A DNA stretch of 8,214 nt from Acholeplasmataceae bacterium (GCA_016934175.1 JAFGTI010000036.1:1-8214), one strand, 5' to 3'. Counted from the stretch's first letter, positions 1 to 6,213 are shown. The notes: generated by a model from the letters alone, not told the origin. A program made the numbers and translations.

Positions 1-18
1 CTTACTTAATAATTTCAT
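1..18 (-). CDS. Start of a further gene in the padR operon (partial, runs off the window)
   Basis: Six codons are visible, reading M-K-L-L-S-K, before the window ends. The ATG overlaps the stop codon of the HAAS protein gene in an ATGA arrangement, and a good ribosome site (AGAGGAGAT) lies inside the end of that gene, so a translationally coupled downstream gene is well supported even though almost none of it is present. In many low-GC Gram-positive bacteria the gene after padR and a HAAS/DUF1700 gene encodes a DUF4097-type beta-repeat protein or another envelope protein. That is the most likely identity here by context only; the six residues themselves say nothing about function. Confidence 0.6.
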
Positions 19-578
19 TTTCTATCTCCTCTATGTTTTGCTAGTCTACTGAACATATAAATCAACTTTTTTGAAATTGCAAGAGTGACTTGCGACATTG
101 CAATTAAAATAAATGTTGCTAACGATACACCAATTAAACCAACACCTAAAAATCCAATAATCTCATTCTGCCCTAATCCTGATGAAACCATACTTATAAA
201 AATAACAATCATCCCAATGACACTTCCAAAAATTGTAGCAAACAATGAGATAATCAAAGATACAAGTACAATAAGTACAATCACATATGCAAATCCTAAA
301 GGAATAAGCAGCGGTGTTGATAAGAGAAACTCTAAAAGTTGTTTTGAACTTTTTGCCATAGATTTATAAGTATCATTAGCTCTTTTCATGACAACATCAG
401 TTGTCATTGATTTTGCTATCTCCTTTGCATCATAATCACTTAAAATATCATCAATATACTCTCCTTGATCCAATCGTTCCTGTATCATTTCTTCATAATA
501 AGAAAGAATATCTTGAACTTCTGACAAATAAAATCGCATTTTTAATTCTCTTTCTAATTCTTTCAACCAAGTTTTCAT
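15..578 (-). CDS. HAAS-domain (DUF1700-like) membrane protein
   Basis: This 187-residue protein matches the HAAS/DUF1700 architecture. Residues 1-75 form a charged, helical cytoplasmic domain with the typical pattern W-L-K-E-L near the start, Y-Y-E-E-M at 27-31, a G-E at 39-40 and a D-Y-D-A-K-E-I-A segment at 49-56. Residues about 86-165 form three to four hydrophobic membrane segments, followed by a short basic tail. There is no signal peptide. Proteins of this family are encoded next to PadR regulators and are thought to act as membrane-linked signalling or stress-response partners; the biochemical role is not established. The gene follows padR after 7 nt, with a GAGGAAATT ribosome site overlapping the end of padR, and shares an ATGA overlap with the next gene. 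Family assignment rests on the layout plus the padR neighbour and is fairly secure; the function is inferred. Confidence 0.8.
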   Translation of the reverse strand: MKTWLKELERELKMRFYLSEVQDILSYYEEMIQERLDQGEYIDDILSDYDAKEIAKSMTTDVVMKRANDTYKSMAKSSKQLLEFLLSTPLLIPLGFAYVIVLIVLVSLIISLFATIFGSVIGMIVIFISMVSSGLGQNEIIGFLGVGLIGVSLATFILIAMSQVTLAISKKLIYMFSRLAKHRGDRK

Positions 579-585
579 AATTTCC

Positions 586-888
586 TCATTTCATCAAGAT
601 ATCGTAAATTTTACGAATGTCTTCCCATTCAAGTAAAAATTCATCGATATGCTTCTTTCCTATTTGTGTGATTTTGTAATACTTTCTATTTCTTCCTTGA
701 AATAATACATTGTAAGTATTCAACTCATCTGCTTTCTCCAACCGTCTTAAGATGGGGTATAATGTAGATTCGCTGATATCGATATATTGTATTAAGTCAT
801 TGACAATCTTATATCCGTAAGAGTCGCTTCTTGTTAAGATGGCTAATACGAATATTTCTAATACACCTTTTTTAACTTGTTGTTTCAT
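586..888 (-). CDS. PadR-family transcriptional regulator
   Basis: This 100-residue protein is a short PadR-type winged-helix repressor. An N-terminal helix carries K-K-G-V-L-E-I at 6-12 and a Y-G-Y-K-I segment at 24-28. The recognition helix has E-S-T-L-Y-P-I-L-R-R-L at 40-50, and the wing has R-N-R-K-Y-Y-K-I-T at 66-74 followed by a conserved Gly. The C-terminal helix is short, as in the roughly 110-residue PadR subfamily, which dimerises through that helix. The ribosome site GAGGTGA lies just upstream of the ATG. The gene is first in an operon with a HAAS membrane protein gene and at least one more gene. Its promoter overlaps a palindrome with ATGT/ACAT half-sites, the kind of site PadR proteins bind, so autorepression is likely. 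The inducing signal cannot be read from the sequence; membrane or cell-envelope stress is the usual guess for this gene pairing. Confidence 0.92.
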   Translation of the reverse strand: MKQQVKKGVLEIFVLAILTRSDSYGYKIVNDLIQYIDISESTLYPILRRLEKADELNTYNVLFQGRNRKYYKITQIGKKHIDEFLLEWEDIRKIYDILMK

Positions 889-899
889 ATTTTCACCTC

Positions 900-937
900 A
901 TACTGCCTTATGTCTTATATTATACATTGCATAGTAT
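900..937 (-). promoter_or_regulatory. Candidate PadR operator (imperfect 38-bp palindrome)
   Basis: Read on the minus strand this 38-base stretch has the form ATACT-N5-ATGT-N10-ACAT-N5-AGTAT, and 12 of 19 positions per half match the opposite half. The dyad axis falls between 918 and 919, at the downstream edge of the -10 box, and the site extends to the base next to the ribosome site. PadR-family operators commonly contain ATGT and ACAT half-sites separated by about 8-10 bases. A dimer bound here would cover the -10 element and the transcription start. The palindrome is seen directly; binding by the adjacent PadR is inferred. Confidence 0.6.
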
Positions 938-947
938 TGATTGTCAA
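919..947 (-). promoter_or_regulatory. Sigma-A type promoter of the padR operon
   Basis: A perfect -35 box TTGACA (942-947) and a perfect -10 box TATAAT (919-924) are separated by exactly 17 bases. Transcription should start near 911-913, leaving a leader of about 25 bases that contains the padR ribosome site. The -35 box begins only one base after the T-run of the ssb terminator, so the two units are packed back to back. A full-consensus promoter driving a repressor gene usually means the unit is held down by that repressor. Confidence 0.9.
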
Positions 948-948
948 C

Positions 949-974
949 AAAAAAAGTTCATTTTACTGAACTTT
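949..974 (-). terminator. Rho-independent terminator of ssb
   Basis: On the minus strand AAAGTTCA (967-974) and TGAACTTT (953-960) form a perfect 8-bp stem around the 6-base loop GTAAAA. The stem's last three Ts continue into four more, giving seven Ts in a row (949-955). The upstream arm overlaps two bases of the ssb TAA stop codon. This should insulate the padR operon from ssb transcription. Confidence 0.85.
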
Positions 975-1320
975 ATTCTGATTCTTTAGAATCACTTTTT
1001 CCTGATGAAGATAAATAGCTAATTCTTTCTGCTACAACCTCAAGCATATTGAGTTTTCTTTCGTCACCCAAATCATATTTCCAACTCTGAATTCTCGCTT
1101 TTACAGCAATCATAACACCTTTTTTACAATAAGACTCTATCGCAGTCGCTAACCCCTCCCAAACAGTAACCTTAATAAAGTCTGTATCGTAATTCCCATC
1201 CATATTTTTGAATGTTCGTTGAACTGCAAGTGTTATATCACTCACTTTTCTTCCATCTTCAAGTATTTTCGTTTCTGGATCATGTGTCAAACGCCCAATA
1301 AGTATCAATTGATTTAGCAT
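973..1320 (-). CDS. ssb: Single-stranded DNA-binding protein, short form without acidic tip
   Basis: This 115-residue protein is an SSB with one OB-fold filling residues 1 to about 103. It opens with M-L-N-Q-L-I-L-I-G-R-L-T-H-D-P-E, the family signature, and includes D-F-I-K-V-T-V-W-E-G at 47-56 and K-K-G at 66-68. Such proteins form tetramers that coat single-stranded DNA during replication, repair and recombination. Typical bacterial SSBs are about 150-180 residues and end in an acidic tip of the D-D-D-(I/L)-P-F type that recruits partner enzymes. Here only about 12 Ser/Lys/Glu-rich residues follow the fold and the chain ends S-K-E-S-E, so the tip is missing. Bacillus SsbB (about 113 residues, competence-associated) is similarly short. 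The gene is monocistronic, away from the rpsF-rpsR context of the usual housekeeping copy, and has a strong AAAGGAGAT ribosome site. It is therefore probably a second, specialised SSB, though the presence of another copy cannot be seen here. Confidence 0.93.
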   Translation of the reverse strand: MLNQLILIGRLTHDPETKILEDGRKVSDITLAVQRTFKNMDGNYDTDFIKVTVWEGLATAIESYCKKGVMIAVKARIQSWKYDLGDERKLNMLEVVAERISYLSSSGKSDSKESE

Positions 1321-1342
1321 ACTATCTCCTTTTTTTTATTTC

Positions 1343-1437
1343 ATTATATAAAGAGAATCATAAAATTCATAATTGCCAAATCGAAGGTTAATTTATAATT
1401 ATTCAGGGATTATATAAACATCGATCTAATCTCTAAA
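1343..1437 (-). promoter_or_regulatory. Candidate promoter region of ssb
   Basis: The 166 bases between the ymfH-like gene and ssb contain no open frame with a ribosome site except ssb itself. Two TATAAT boxes occur on the minus strand. The distal one (1409-1414) has TTTAGA (1432-1437) 17 bases upstream, a 4-of-6 match to the -35 consensus. The proximal one (1343-1348) has only a poor -35 (TATGAA at 1366-1371) but would give a short leader of about 16 bases that still includes the ssb ribosome site. One of the two probably drives ssb, since a terminator separates ssb from the gene before it. I cannot decide between them. Confidence 0.4.
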
Positions 1438-1475
1438 TTTATATACTATTATTCAGTATTAAAGCTCCTTATTAC

Positions 1476-1500
1476 AAAAAAAAGCCTTATTTGGCCTTTT
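1476..1500 (-). terminator. Rho-independent terminator of the ileS-ymfH operon
   Basis: On the minus strand AAAAGGCC (1493-1500) pairs with GGCTTTTT (1479-1486), giving 8 pairs including one G-U, around the loop AAATAA. Eight Ts in a row follow the GGC (1476-1483). The stop codon TAA of the ymfH-like gene lies within the loop, so the hairpin begins inside the coding sequence. Confidence 0.8.
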
Positions 1501-2764
1501 TGTAAATGAGCGTTGAAATATATTTTTTTTGAATTCCTTTAAGTTCATCTATCATTTGTTGATAAGTCACATCTTTAAGTATATCTAAAACTTCATATAA
1601 TGAAGATCCCATGTGATAATACTTACCATATAGATATGCTTTTGTTTCTAAATTATTTAATGCGAAAATGAATTGACCTAAATATACTTTTTTATACCGT
1701 TCAAATGCATCTTCACTAACCAATTTAGGCGCATCAACAGTTAAAATATCAATGAGTAATTTTTTTAATTTATGGACTTTTTTCGATTCAGCATAAATAA
1801 TAATGTTTTCTGCATTTTTTTCAAATGTTGAATTCACAAAAAAGCTTTGATTTATCATTTTATCTTTAATTAATTTAGCATAAGTTGCAGATGAAGCCCC
1901 CAAAAGGATATTAAGTAGTAAAGATACCATCATCTCTTTTTTAATTTGTTGGGTACTTGACAAATGTGAAGGACTTAATTTCACACCAATCATTAATTTA
2001 TTTATTCCTACTTCTTTAATTTCTATTTTTTGCTTTTCAACAAGACGCTTAGGTTCTTTGGGGTATATTGTCTTTATTTTTGCTTTCTTTGCTGGATGTT
2101 TTAAGTCATAATCTTTAAAAAATTTTTTTAATGCTTCAACATCAACTTTACCCGCAATAGTCACTAATCGATTAGATGGGTGATAAAAATTATGATAAGC
2201 ATTCAATAATACATTAGGAGATATTTCTTTGATTGAATCAAGTGTTCCACCAATATCATATTTAAGTGGGTGATTAAAGTACATCATTTCCATTAATTGA
2301 TTTTGCATTTCAATATTTGGATCATCTAAATACATTTTGAGTTCTTCGCTGATAATATTTTTTTCTTGATTGACGTTATCTTCTGTGAAATAAGGTGTAT
2401 CTATCATGTCAAATAGATGTGTTAAAGCATCAGTTACATTTTGAGTAGCTATAAATAAATAGGATGTTTGACTGTAAGATGTCATTGCATTTGCTTCAAC
2501 TCCCAGCTTAGAAAATTCAAGAAATGCATCACCTTCTGGCATTGCAAATATTTTATGTTCTAAAAAATGAGCAGTTCCACATGGTGTTTCGATGATATCT
2601 TCACCATTTTTATATTTTAAATTGAGTGCTCCAAAAGGAATGCTCAATTCAACATATGTTGTAAAATAAGGTTCATTTTTAGGTAATATATGGACATGCA
2701 TACCATTTTTCAGTTTGAGTACAAAAACAGTTTCATTAAATTTTTCATAAACTTGTTTTGTCAT
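1487..2764 (-). CDS. ymfH: M16-family zinc peptidase, YmfH-like (catalytic subunit)
   Basis: From the chosen ATG this is a 425-residue M16B peptidase. Residues 1 to about 215 form the catalytic half, with inverted zinc motif H-F-L-E-H at 66-70 (two His ligands and the catalytic Glu) and the distal Glu ligand in S-E-E-L-K-M near 140-141. The second half, from about 215, is an M16 C-terminal domain. It lacks the Arg/Tyr substrate-binding loop expected around residues 291-309, where S-A-T-Y-A-K-L-I-K-D-K stands instead. The preceding gene supplies that loop, so the two probably form a heterodimer. In Bacillus subtilis, ymfF and ymfH are linked to 5-aminopentanol modification of elongation factor P; a role here is by homology. 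The start at 2764 is preferred to the in-frame ATGs at 2785 and 2776 because only it has a ribosome site (GGAGG, 5 bases upstream). It overlaps the YmfF-like gene by 20 nt and is last in the operon. Confidence 0.88.
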   Translation of the reverse strand: MTKQVYEKFNETVFVLKLKNGMHVHILPKNEPYFTTYVELSIPFGALNLKYKNGEDIIETPCGTAHFLEHKIFAMPEGDAFLEFSKLGVEANAMTSYSQTSYLFIATQNVTDALTHLFDMIDTPYFTEDNVNQEKNIISEELKMYLDDPNIEMQNQLMEMMYFNHPLKYDIGGTLDSIKEISPNVLLNAYHNFYHPSNRLVTIAGKVDVEALKKFFKDYDLKHPAKKAKIKTIYPKEPKRLVEKQKIEIKEVGINKLMIGVKLSPSHLSSTQQIKKEMMVSLLLNILLGASSATYAKLIKDKMINQSFFVNSTFEKNAENIIIYAESKKVHKLKKLLIDILTVDAPKLVSEDAFERYKKVYLGQFIFALNNLETKAYLYGKYYHMGSSLYEVLDILKDVTYQQMIDELKGIQKKYISTLIYKKAK

Positions 2765-3965
2765 CTTGGCCTCCATAAAGAACATAAATCGTGTCTAAAG
2801 TAATCTTTCTTAAGGATTCTTCAACATCTTTGATTGTTACGTTTTCGATAGCCTCTAAACGTTGCTCTATTGTTTCATTATGATTCATCAAATCACGAAT
2901 AAATGCTCTTTTCGTTAAAAATGATTGACTATCAAGGCTACTTTTAATCTGATATTCGTAATAGGCTTTGGCATTTTTTAATTCATCTTCATGTATTCCA
3001 TTTTCAATTAATTCAATAACTAGTTCTTTAATAGCGGTCAATGCACGATCCTTTTGTAGGTGATCAACACCACTACTAATAATTAAAACACCTTTATAAA
3101 AATCGTAACTTGAGGAAATATCATAACATAATCCTTCTTTTTCTCTAATGATTTTAAATAGTCTACTTTCTGGATATCCACCTAATATCGTATCGAGTAA
3201 AACTGCAGCATGAAAAAGTCGATCTTCCCTAAAGACTGGAAAATGATATCCTAATTTAAGGATTGCTTGTTGCATTTTCGTTTCTTCTTCAACGATTAAT
3301 AATTCTCTACTTGGTCTGAATTTGGCTATGAAAGGATGTTCCATATGACTATCATGCAACATCATACTTTCAATTTTTTCTATATGCTGATTACTAATTC
3401 TCCCATTAACAATCATTTTTTTTGAATTGTTTAAAAAAACATCTTTATAGTATTGATATAGTTTTTGAACTGTGAGTTTTTTTATATCTTTTAAACTACC
3501 ACTAATTGGATATCCATATGAATCGTCTTTGAAAAAATGTTCATAAAATTTCGTTTGTGCATACAATCTTTTCTTATCGTAAAGCGTTTCCCATTGTTCA
3601 ATAATCATTCTTTTTTCTTCAAGAAATAAATCTTCATTAAATAAATCATGTTCATAAAGGACTTGATTAAGTAATTCTAAAGCATCATTAATTAAACGAT
3701 CATCATCAACAATAAGTGGATCAACAATTGTCAAAACAATGCTAACAACAGATAAATTACCTATTCGCTCAATACGCGTCTTAAAATAAGCTCCGTATAA
3801 ATCCTCAAGCTTTTCATTCATTTTCGTTTTATTGATATATTGATTCGTATGTGAGGTTAATAGTCTAGGCAACAAAAAACGATACACACTAGTTTCTTCT
3901 TTATCCAAATCTGTAAAGTAGATAGCGAATTGTATCGTTTTAAAATCGTTCTTAATCAAAAGCAT
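2745..3965 (-). CDS. ymfF: M16-family peptidase-like protein, YmfF-like (non-catalytic partner)
   Basis: This 406-residue protein has the two-domain M16B fold but no H-x-x-E-H zinc motif; the corresponding region near residues 30-45 reads L-L-P-R-L-L-T-S-H-T-N, so it cannot be an active zinc peptidase alone. It keeps the conserved substrate-binding loop G-Y-P-E-S-R-L-F near 263-270 followed by I-R-E-K-E-G-L-C-Y at 273-281, with the Arg and Tyr that hold the substrate backbone in M16B enzymes. This matches the YmfF side of the YmfF/YmfH pair tied to EF-P modification in Bacillus. Its ATG overlaps the deoD stop by one base (TAATG), and no clear ribosome site precedes it, so translation probably depends on ribosomes finishing deoD. 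It overlaps the next gene by 20 nt. Family assignment is firm; the precise function is inferred from homology. Confidence 0.86.
   Translation of the reverse strand: MLLIKNDFKTIQFAIYFTDLDKEETSVYRFLLPRLLTSHTNQYINKTKMNEKLEDLYGAYFKTRIERIGNLSVVSIVLTIVDPLIVDDDRLINDALELLNQVLYEHDLFNEDLFLEEKRMIIEQWETLYDKKRLYAQTKFYEHFFKDDSYGYPISGSLKDIKKLTVQKLYQYYKDVFLNNSKKMIVNGRISNQHIEKIESMMLHDSHMEHPFIAKFRPSRELLIVEEETKMQQAILKLGYHFPVFREDRLFHAAVLLDTILGGYPESRLFKIIREKEGLCYDISSSYDFYKGVLIISSGVDHLQKDRALTAIKELVIELIENGIHEDELKNAKAYYEYQIKSSLDSQSFLTKRAFIRDLMNHNETIEQRLEAIENVTIKDVEESLRKITLDTIYVLYGGQDDKTSL
2770..2774 (-). promoter_or_regulatory. Ribosome binding site fixing the ymfH-like start
   Basis: GGAGG lies 5 bases before the ATG at 2764. 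The two upstream in-frame ATGs (2785 and 2776) have no comparable site, and the site itself overlaps the codons that follow them. This sets the protein at 425 rather than 432 residues. Confidence 0.8.
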
Positions 3966-4675
3966 TAGATACTATTTAGCGCAACTTCCATCATTTTTGT
4001 AAAAGCTTCTTGACGTTCTTGTGACGATGTTGCCTCATGCGTCACTAACGAATCAGAAACTGTAAGTAAACAAGATGCTCTCTTTTTTAAAGCTTTTGCG
4101 TTAGCAAATAATGCAAAAGATTCCATTTCAACTGCATCCGCACCATATTTTTCATGAATGTTTTTCCAATTATCTAGATTTAAATTATAAAAAACATCTG
4201 AAGAATGAACTGTTGATGGATGTAATTGAATATTAAGTTTTTCTGCTGCCCTTTTAATTTTATTATTTAATGCTTTATTTGCTGGTAAAATCTTACGAGA
4301 AGATACACCCATCGTCTTAGCGTAACTTGATTCTGAGAATACTTGTTCAACTAAAACAACATCATATAATTTTAATGCATCACTATATGCACCACACGAT
4401 CCAATTCTTATTATATTTTCTACACCATAAAAATTGTATAATTCATAGCTATAAATTCCGATACTTGGCATGCCCATACCCGAACCCATTACTGTCACTT
4501 TTTTCTTCCCGTAATAACCTGTAAATCCCCACATATTACGAACGTTATTAATTTGCACAACCTTAGTTAAAAAGTTATCTGCAATATATTTCGCACGTAA
4601 GGGATCCCCTGGCATAAGTACAGTTTTAGCAATTAAATTTTGATCTTCTAAATCAATATGAGGTGTTGGTATCAT
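3965..4675 (-). CDS. deoD: Purine nucleoside phosphorylase, DeoD type
   Basis: This 236-residue cytoplasmic enzyme cleaves purine (deoxy)ribonucleosides with phosphate to the free base and (deoxy)ribose-1-phosphate; the family is hexameric. It aligns along its whole length with E. coli DeoD (239 residues). The key elements are present: P-H-I at 5-7, M-P-G-D-P-L-R-A-K at 21-29 (phosphate-binding Gly and Arg), N-N-V-R at 43-46, G-M-G-M-P-S at 66-71, R-I-G-S-C-G-A at 90-96 (phosphate-binding Arg and Ser), V-E-M-E-S at 182-186 (ribose-binding Glu), catalytic S-D at 207-208 and the assisting Arg221. An excellent ribosome site (AAGGAGAT) sits inside the end of deoC, which overlaps deoD by 23 nt. 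Its product feeds DeoC only after phosphopentomutase acts, and that gene is not in the window. Confidence 0.96.
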   Translation of the reverse strand: MIPTPHIDLEDQNLIAKTVLMPGDPLRAKYIADNFLTKVVQINNVRNMWGFTGYYGKKKVTVMGSGMGMPSIGIYSYELYNFYGVENIIRIGSCGAYSDALKLYDVVLVEQVFSESSYAKTMGVSSRKILPANKALNNKIKRAAEKLNIQLHPSTVHSSDVFYNLNLDNWKNIHEKYGADAVEMESFALFANAKALKKRASCLLTVSDSLVTHEATSSQERQEAFTKMMEVALNSI

Positions 4676-5327
4676 TTTTATCTCCTTTTTTATTTACAAT
4701 GTCTACACCATTAGATGTACCAATTCTTGTTGCTCCGGCTTCTATCATTTTCATAGCATCTTCGTAGGTTCTTACACCACCGCTTGCTTTGACTTCTGCA
4801 CGATCTTTGACAGTATCTTTCATTAGTTTGACATTTTCAAATGTTGCACCACCAGTTCCAAATCCTGTAGAAGTTTTAACAAAATGTGCTCCAGCTTCTA
4901 CAACAAGCTCAGATACTTTGACGATTTCTTCAGGTGTTAGGTAACATGTTTCAATAATTACTTTGACTGTGCGACCTTTACTATTTTTAACAACGCCTTT
5001 AATCTCATTTAATATTAAATCATAATTCTTTGATTTCAAAGCATAAATATTAATAACCATATCAAGCTCATCAGCGCCATCATTAACTGCTAATTCGGTT
5101 TCGTATGCTTTCGCTTCTGAAACATGCGTTCCATGTGGAAATCCGATAACCGTACAAACTAACACATCGCTATCTTTAAGCCCTTCTTTTGCATATCTAA
5201 CCCAAACTGGATTAACACAAACACTTTTAAAGTCGTAAACTTTAGCTTCTTCTATCAGCTTGTCAATTTGCTCTTTTGAAACATTAGCACCCAATTTTGT
5301 ATGATCAATCATTTTATTTAATTTCAT
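4653..5327 (-). CDS. deoC: Deoxyribose-phosphate aldolase
   Basis: This 224-residue TIM-barrel class I aldolase splits 2-deoxy-D-ribose-5-phosphate into glyceraldehyde-3-phosphate and acetaldehyde. Active-site landmarks are I-D-H-T at 7-10, the proton-relay Asp89 in E-L-D-M-V-I-N, the Schiff-base Lys151 in V-K-T-S-T-G-F-G, and Lys180 in E-V-K-A-S-G-G-V-R. The phosphate-binding loop near the end is represented by R-I-G-T-S at 201-205. The length is normal for the family, with a short polar tail that exists because the frame runs 23 nt into deoD. The ribosome site AAAGGAGATG precedes the ATG in a 21-nt gap after the unrecognised gene. Pairing with deoD, and with surE upstream, points to nucleoside catabolism or salvage feeding glycolysis, which suits an organism with limited biosynthesis. 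Confidence 0.96.
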   Translation of the reverse strand: MKLNKMIDHTKLGANVSKEQIDKLIEEAKVYDFKSVCVNPVWVRYAKEGLKDSDVLVCTVIGFPHGTHVSEAKAYETELAVNDGADELDMVINIYALKSKNYDLILNEIKGVVKNSKGRTVKVIIETCYLTPEEIVKVSELVVEAGAHFVKTSTGFGTGGATFENVKLMKDTVKDRAEVKASGGVRTYEDAMKMIEAGATRIGTSNGVDIVNKKGDKNDTNTSY

Positions 5328-5348
5328 TGATACACATCTCCTTTATTT

Positions 5349-6203
5349 TTAATCCAATAGTCTTTTCATGTTCTGTTTAGCGAAAGTGTGGTTAATCGTA
5401 TTGAATTTTGTCTTCTTCATAATTTTAAATACTTTACTTGCTGTTTTTTTAGGTAATACTTTTGTCCCTTTGATAAATCCTGGAACGTCCAATAAAAATT
5501 TCTCTATCAACGGATAAGCCTCATCATAATCAACAATTTTGATTTCATTGCCGATTCGATAAAATAAATAATCGAGATATGGTGGAAATACTGTTAGAGA
5601 ATGTTCCTTCCACTCAATGCCAACAACCAACTCCTTTTTTTCAGTAGTTAAGAAGTGATATCTTGGAACATAAGTTTCTAATTCCTTATAATAATTTTGT
5701 AATTCAACTTGATCATCTAAATACCTGAAAATAGAAGCAGATTTTTCTTTTGGAAGCATATGGTAGTCGGATAATATCACTGGATTTTTAGAAATATAGG
5801 CTTCTTTTAATAAGTTAAACACCTTTTGAACGACATCCATTTTAAAAGCAAGAACATCTTCAAACATTTCATTATAGATGTGAAAATCAAATCGTTCACA
5901 AACTTTCTTCACCATAAGAAATAAATGATTAGCAAAATAATCTGGCATTAAAATCTGCATCTCTAAATGGAAATTTAAATCTAGAAACTTAGGACTTAAA
6001 CGATAAATATCTGGCACTTGAGACTTAGGCGTGATTAAAAAACGAGCTTCATATTGAAGTCTTGGATGGATATAGTTGAATCGAACGCTTTTTTCATCCA
6101 TTTCAACTTTCATACCTTCAATTTCTTCAAAGAATGCAATCAGAAGATCCAAATCTATCTTTCGACTTTTTTCTTTAAAAAAGTGAATATTAAATTGAGC
6201 CAT
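5349..6203 (-). CDS. Unrecognised soluble protein between surE and deoC
   Basis: I do not recognise this 284-residue protein. It has no signal peptide, no membrane segment and no motif that names a family. The first 125 residues or so read as mixed alpha/beta with alternating hydrophobics, including P-R-L-Q-Y-E-A-R-F-L-I-T at 47-58. A second part, about 140-240, is rich in Tyr, Phe and acidic residues. Residues 245-284 form a strongly basic, probably helical tail with many Lys. Only one Cys is present, so a metal cluster is unlikely. The start at 6203 is chosen because AGGTGA lies just upstream; the in-frame ATG at 6224 has no ribosome site. The gene sits 52 nt after surE and 21 nt before deoC on the same strand and is probably co-transcribed with them. 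Intact length, clean ribosome site and operon placement make it a real gene. The basic tail may contact nucleic acid or phosphate-rich ligands, but that is a guess. Confidence 0.85.
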   Translation of the reverse strand: MAQFNIHFFKEKSRKIDLDLLIAFFEEIEGMKVEMDEKSVRFNYIHPRLQYEARFLITPKSQVPDIYRLSPKFLDLNFHLEMQILMPDYFANHLFLMVKKVCERFDFHIYNEMFEDVLAFKMDVVQKVFNLLKEAYISKNPVILSDYHMLPKEKSASIFRYLDDQVELQNYYKELETYVPRYHFLTTEKKELVVGIEWKEHSLTVFPPYLDYLFYRIGNEIKIVDYDEAYPLIEKFLLDVPGFIKGTKVLPKKTASKVFKIMKKTKFNTINHTFAKQNMKRLLD

Positions 6204-6207
6204 ATGC

Positions 6208-6213
6208 TCACCT
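6208..6213 (-). promoter_or_regulatory. Ribosome binding site fixing the start of the unrecognised gene
   Basis: AGGTGA ends 4 bases before the ATG at 6203. The alternative ATG at 6224 is preceded only by AT-rich sequence with no purine-rich site. The resulting protein begins M-A-Q-F-N and has 284 residues. Confidence 0.65.

Noticed and set aside
85..369. Open frame of 94 codons on the plus strand
   Set aside because: It lies antisense within the HAAS gene, has no ribosome site, and its protein is the low-complexity product expected opposite a hydrophobic coding region.
1345..1373. Short leader peptide (about 8 codons) upstream of ssb
   Set aside because: It has no ribosome site, overlaps the proximal -10 box and has no regulatory codon run, so it is probably chance.
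1465..1470. AAGGAG-like ribosome site after the operon terminator
   Set aside because: No ATG, GTG or TTG with a meaningful open frame follows it at a useful distance.
2765..2785. Longer start of the YmfH-like gene (ATG at 2785 or 2776)
   Set aside because: Neither ATG has a ribosome site, while the ATG at 2764 has GGAGG at the right distance.
4327..4524. Open frame of 65 codons on the plus strand
   Set aside because: Antisense to deoD, His/Leu-rich shadow translation with no ribosome site.
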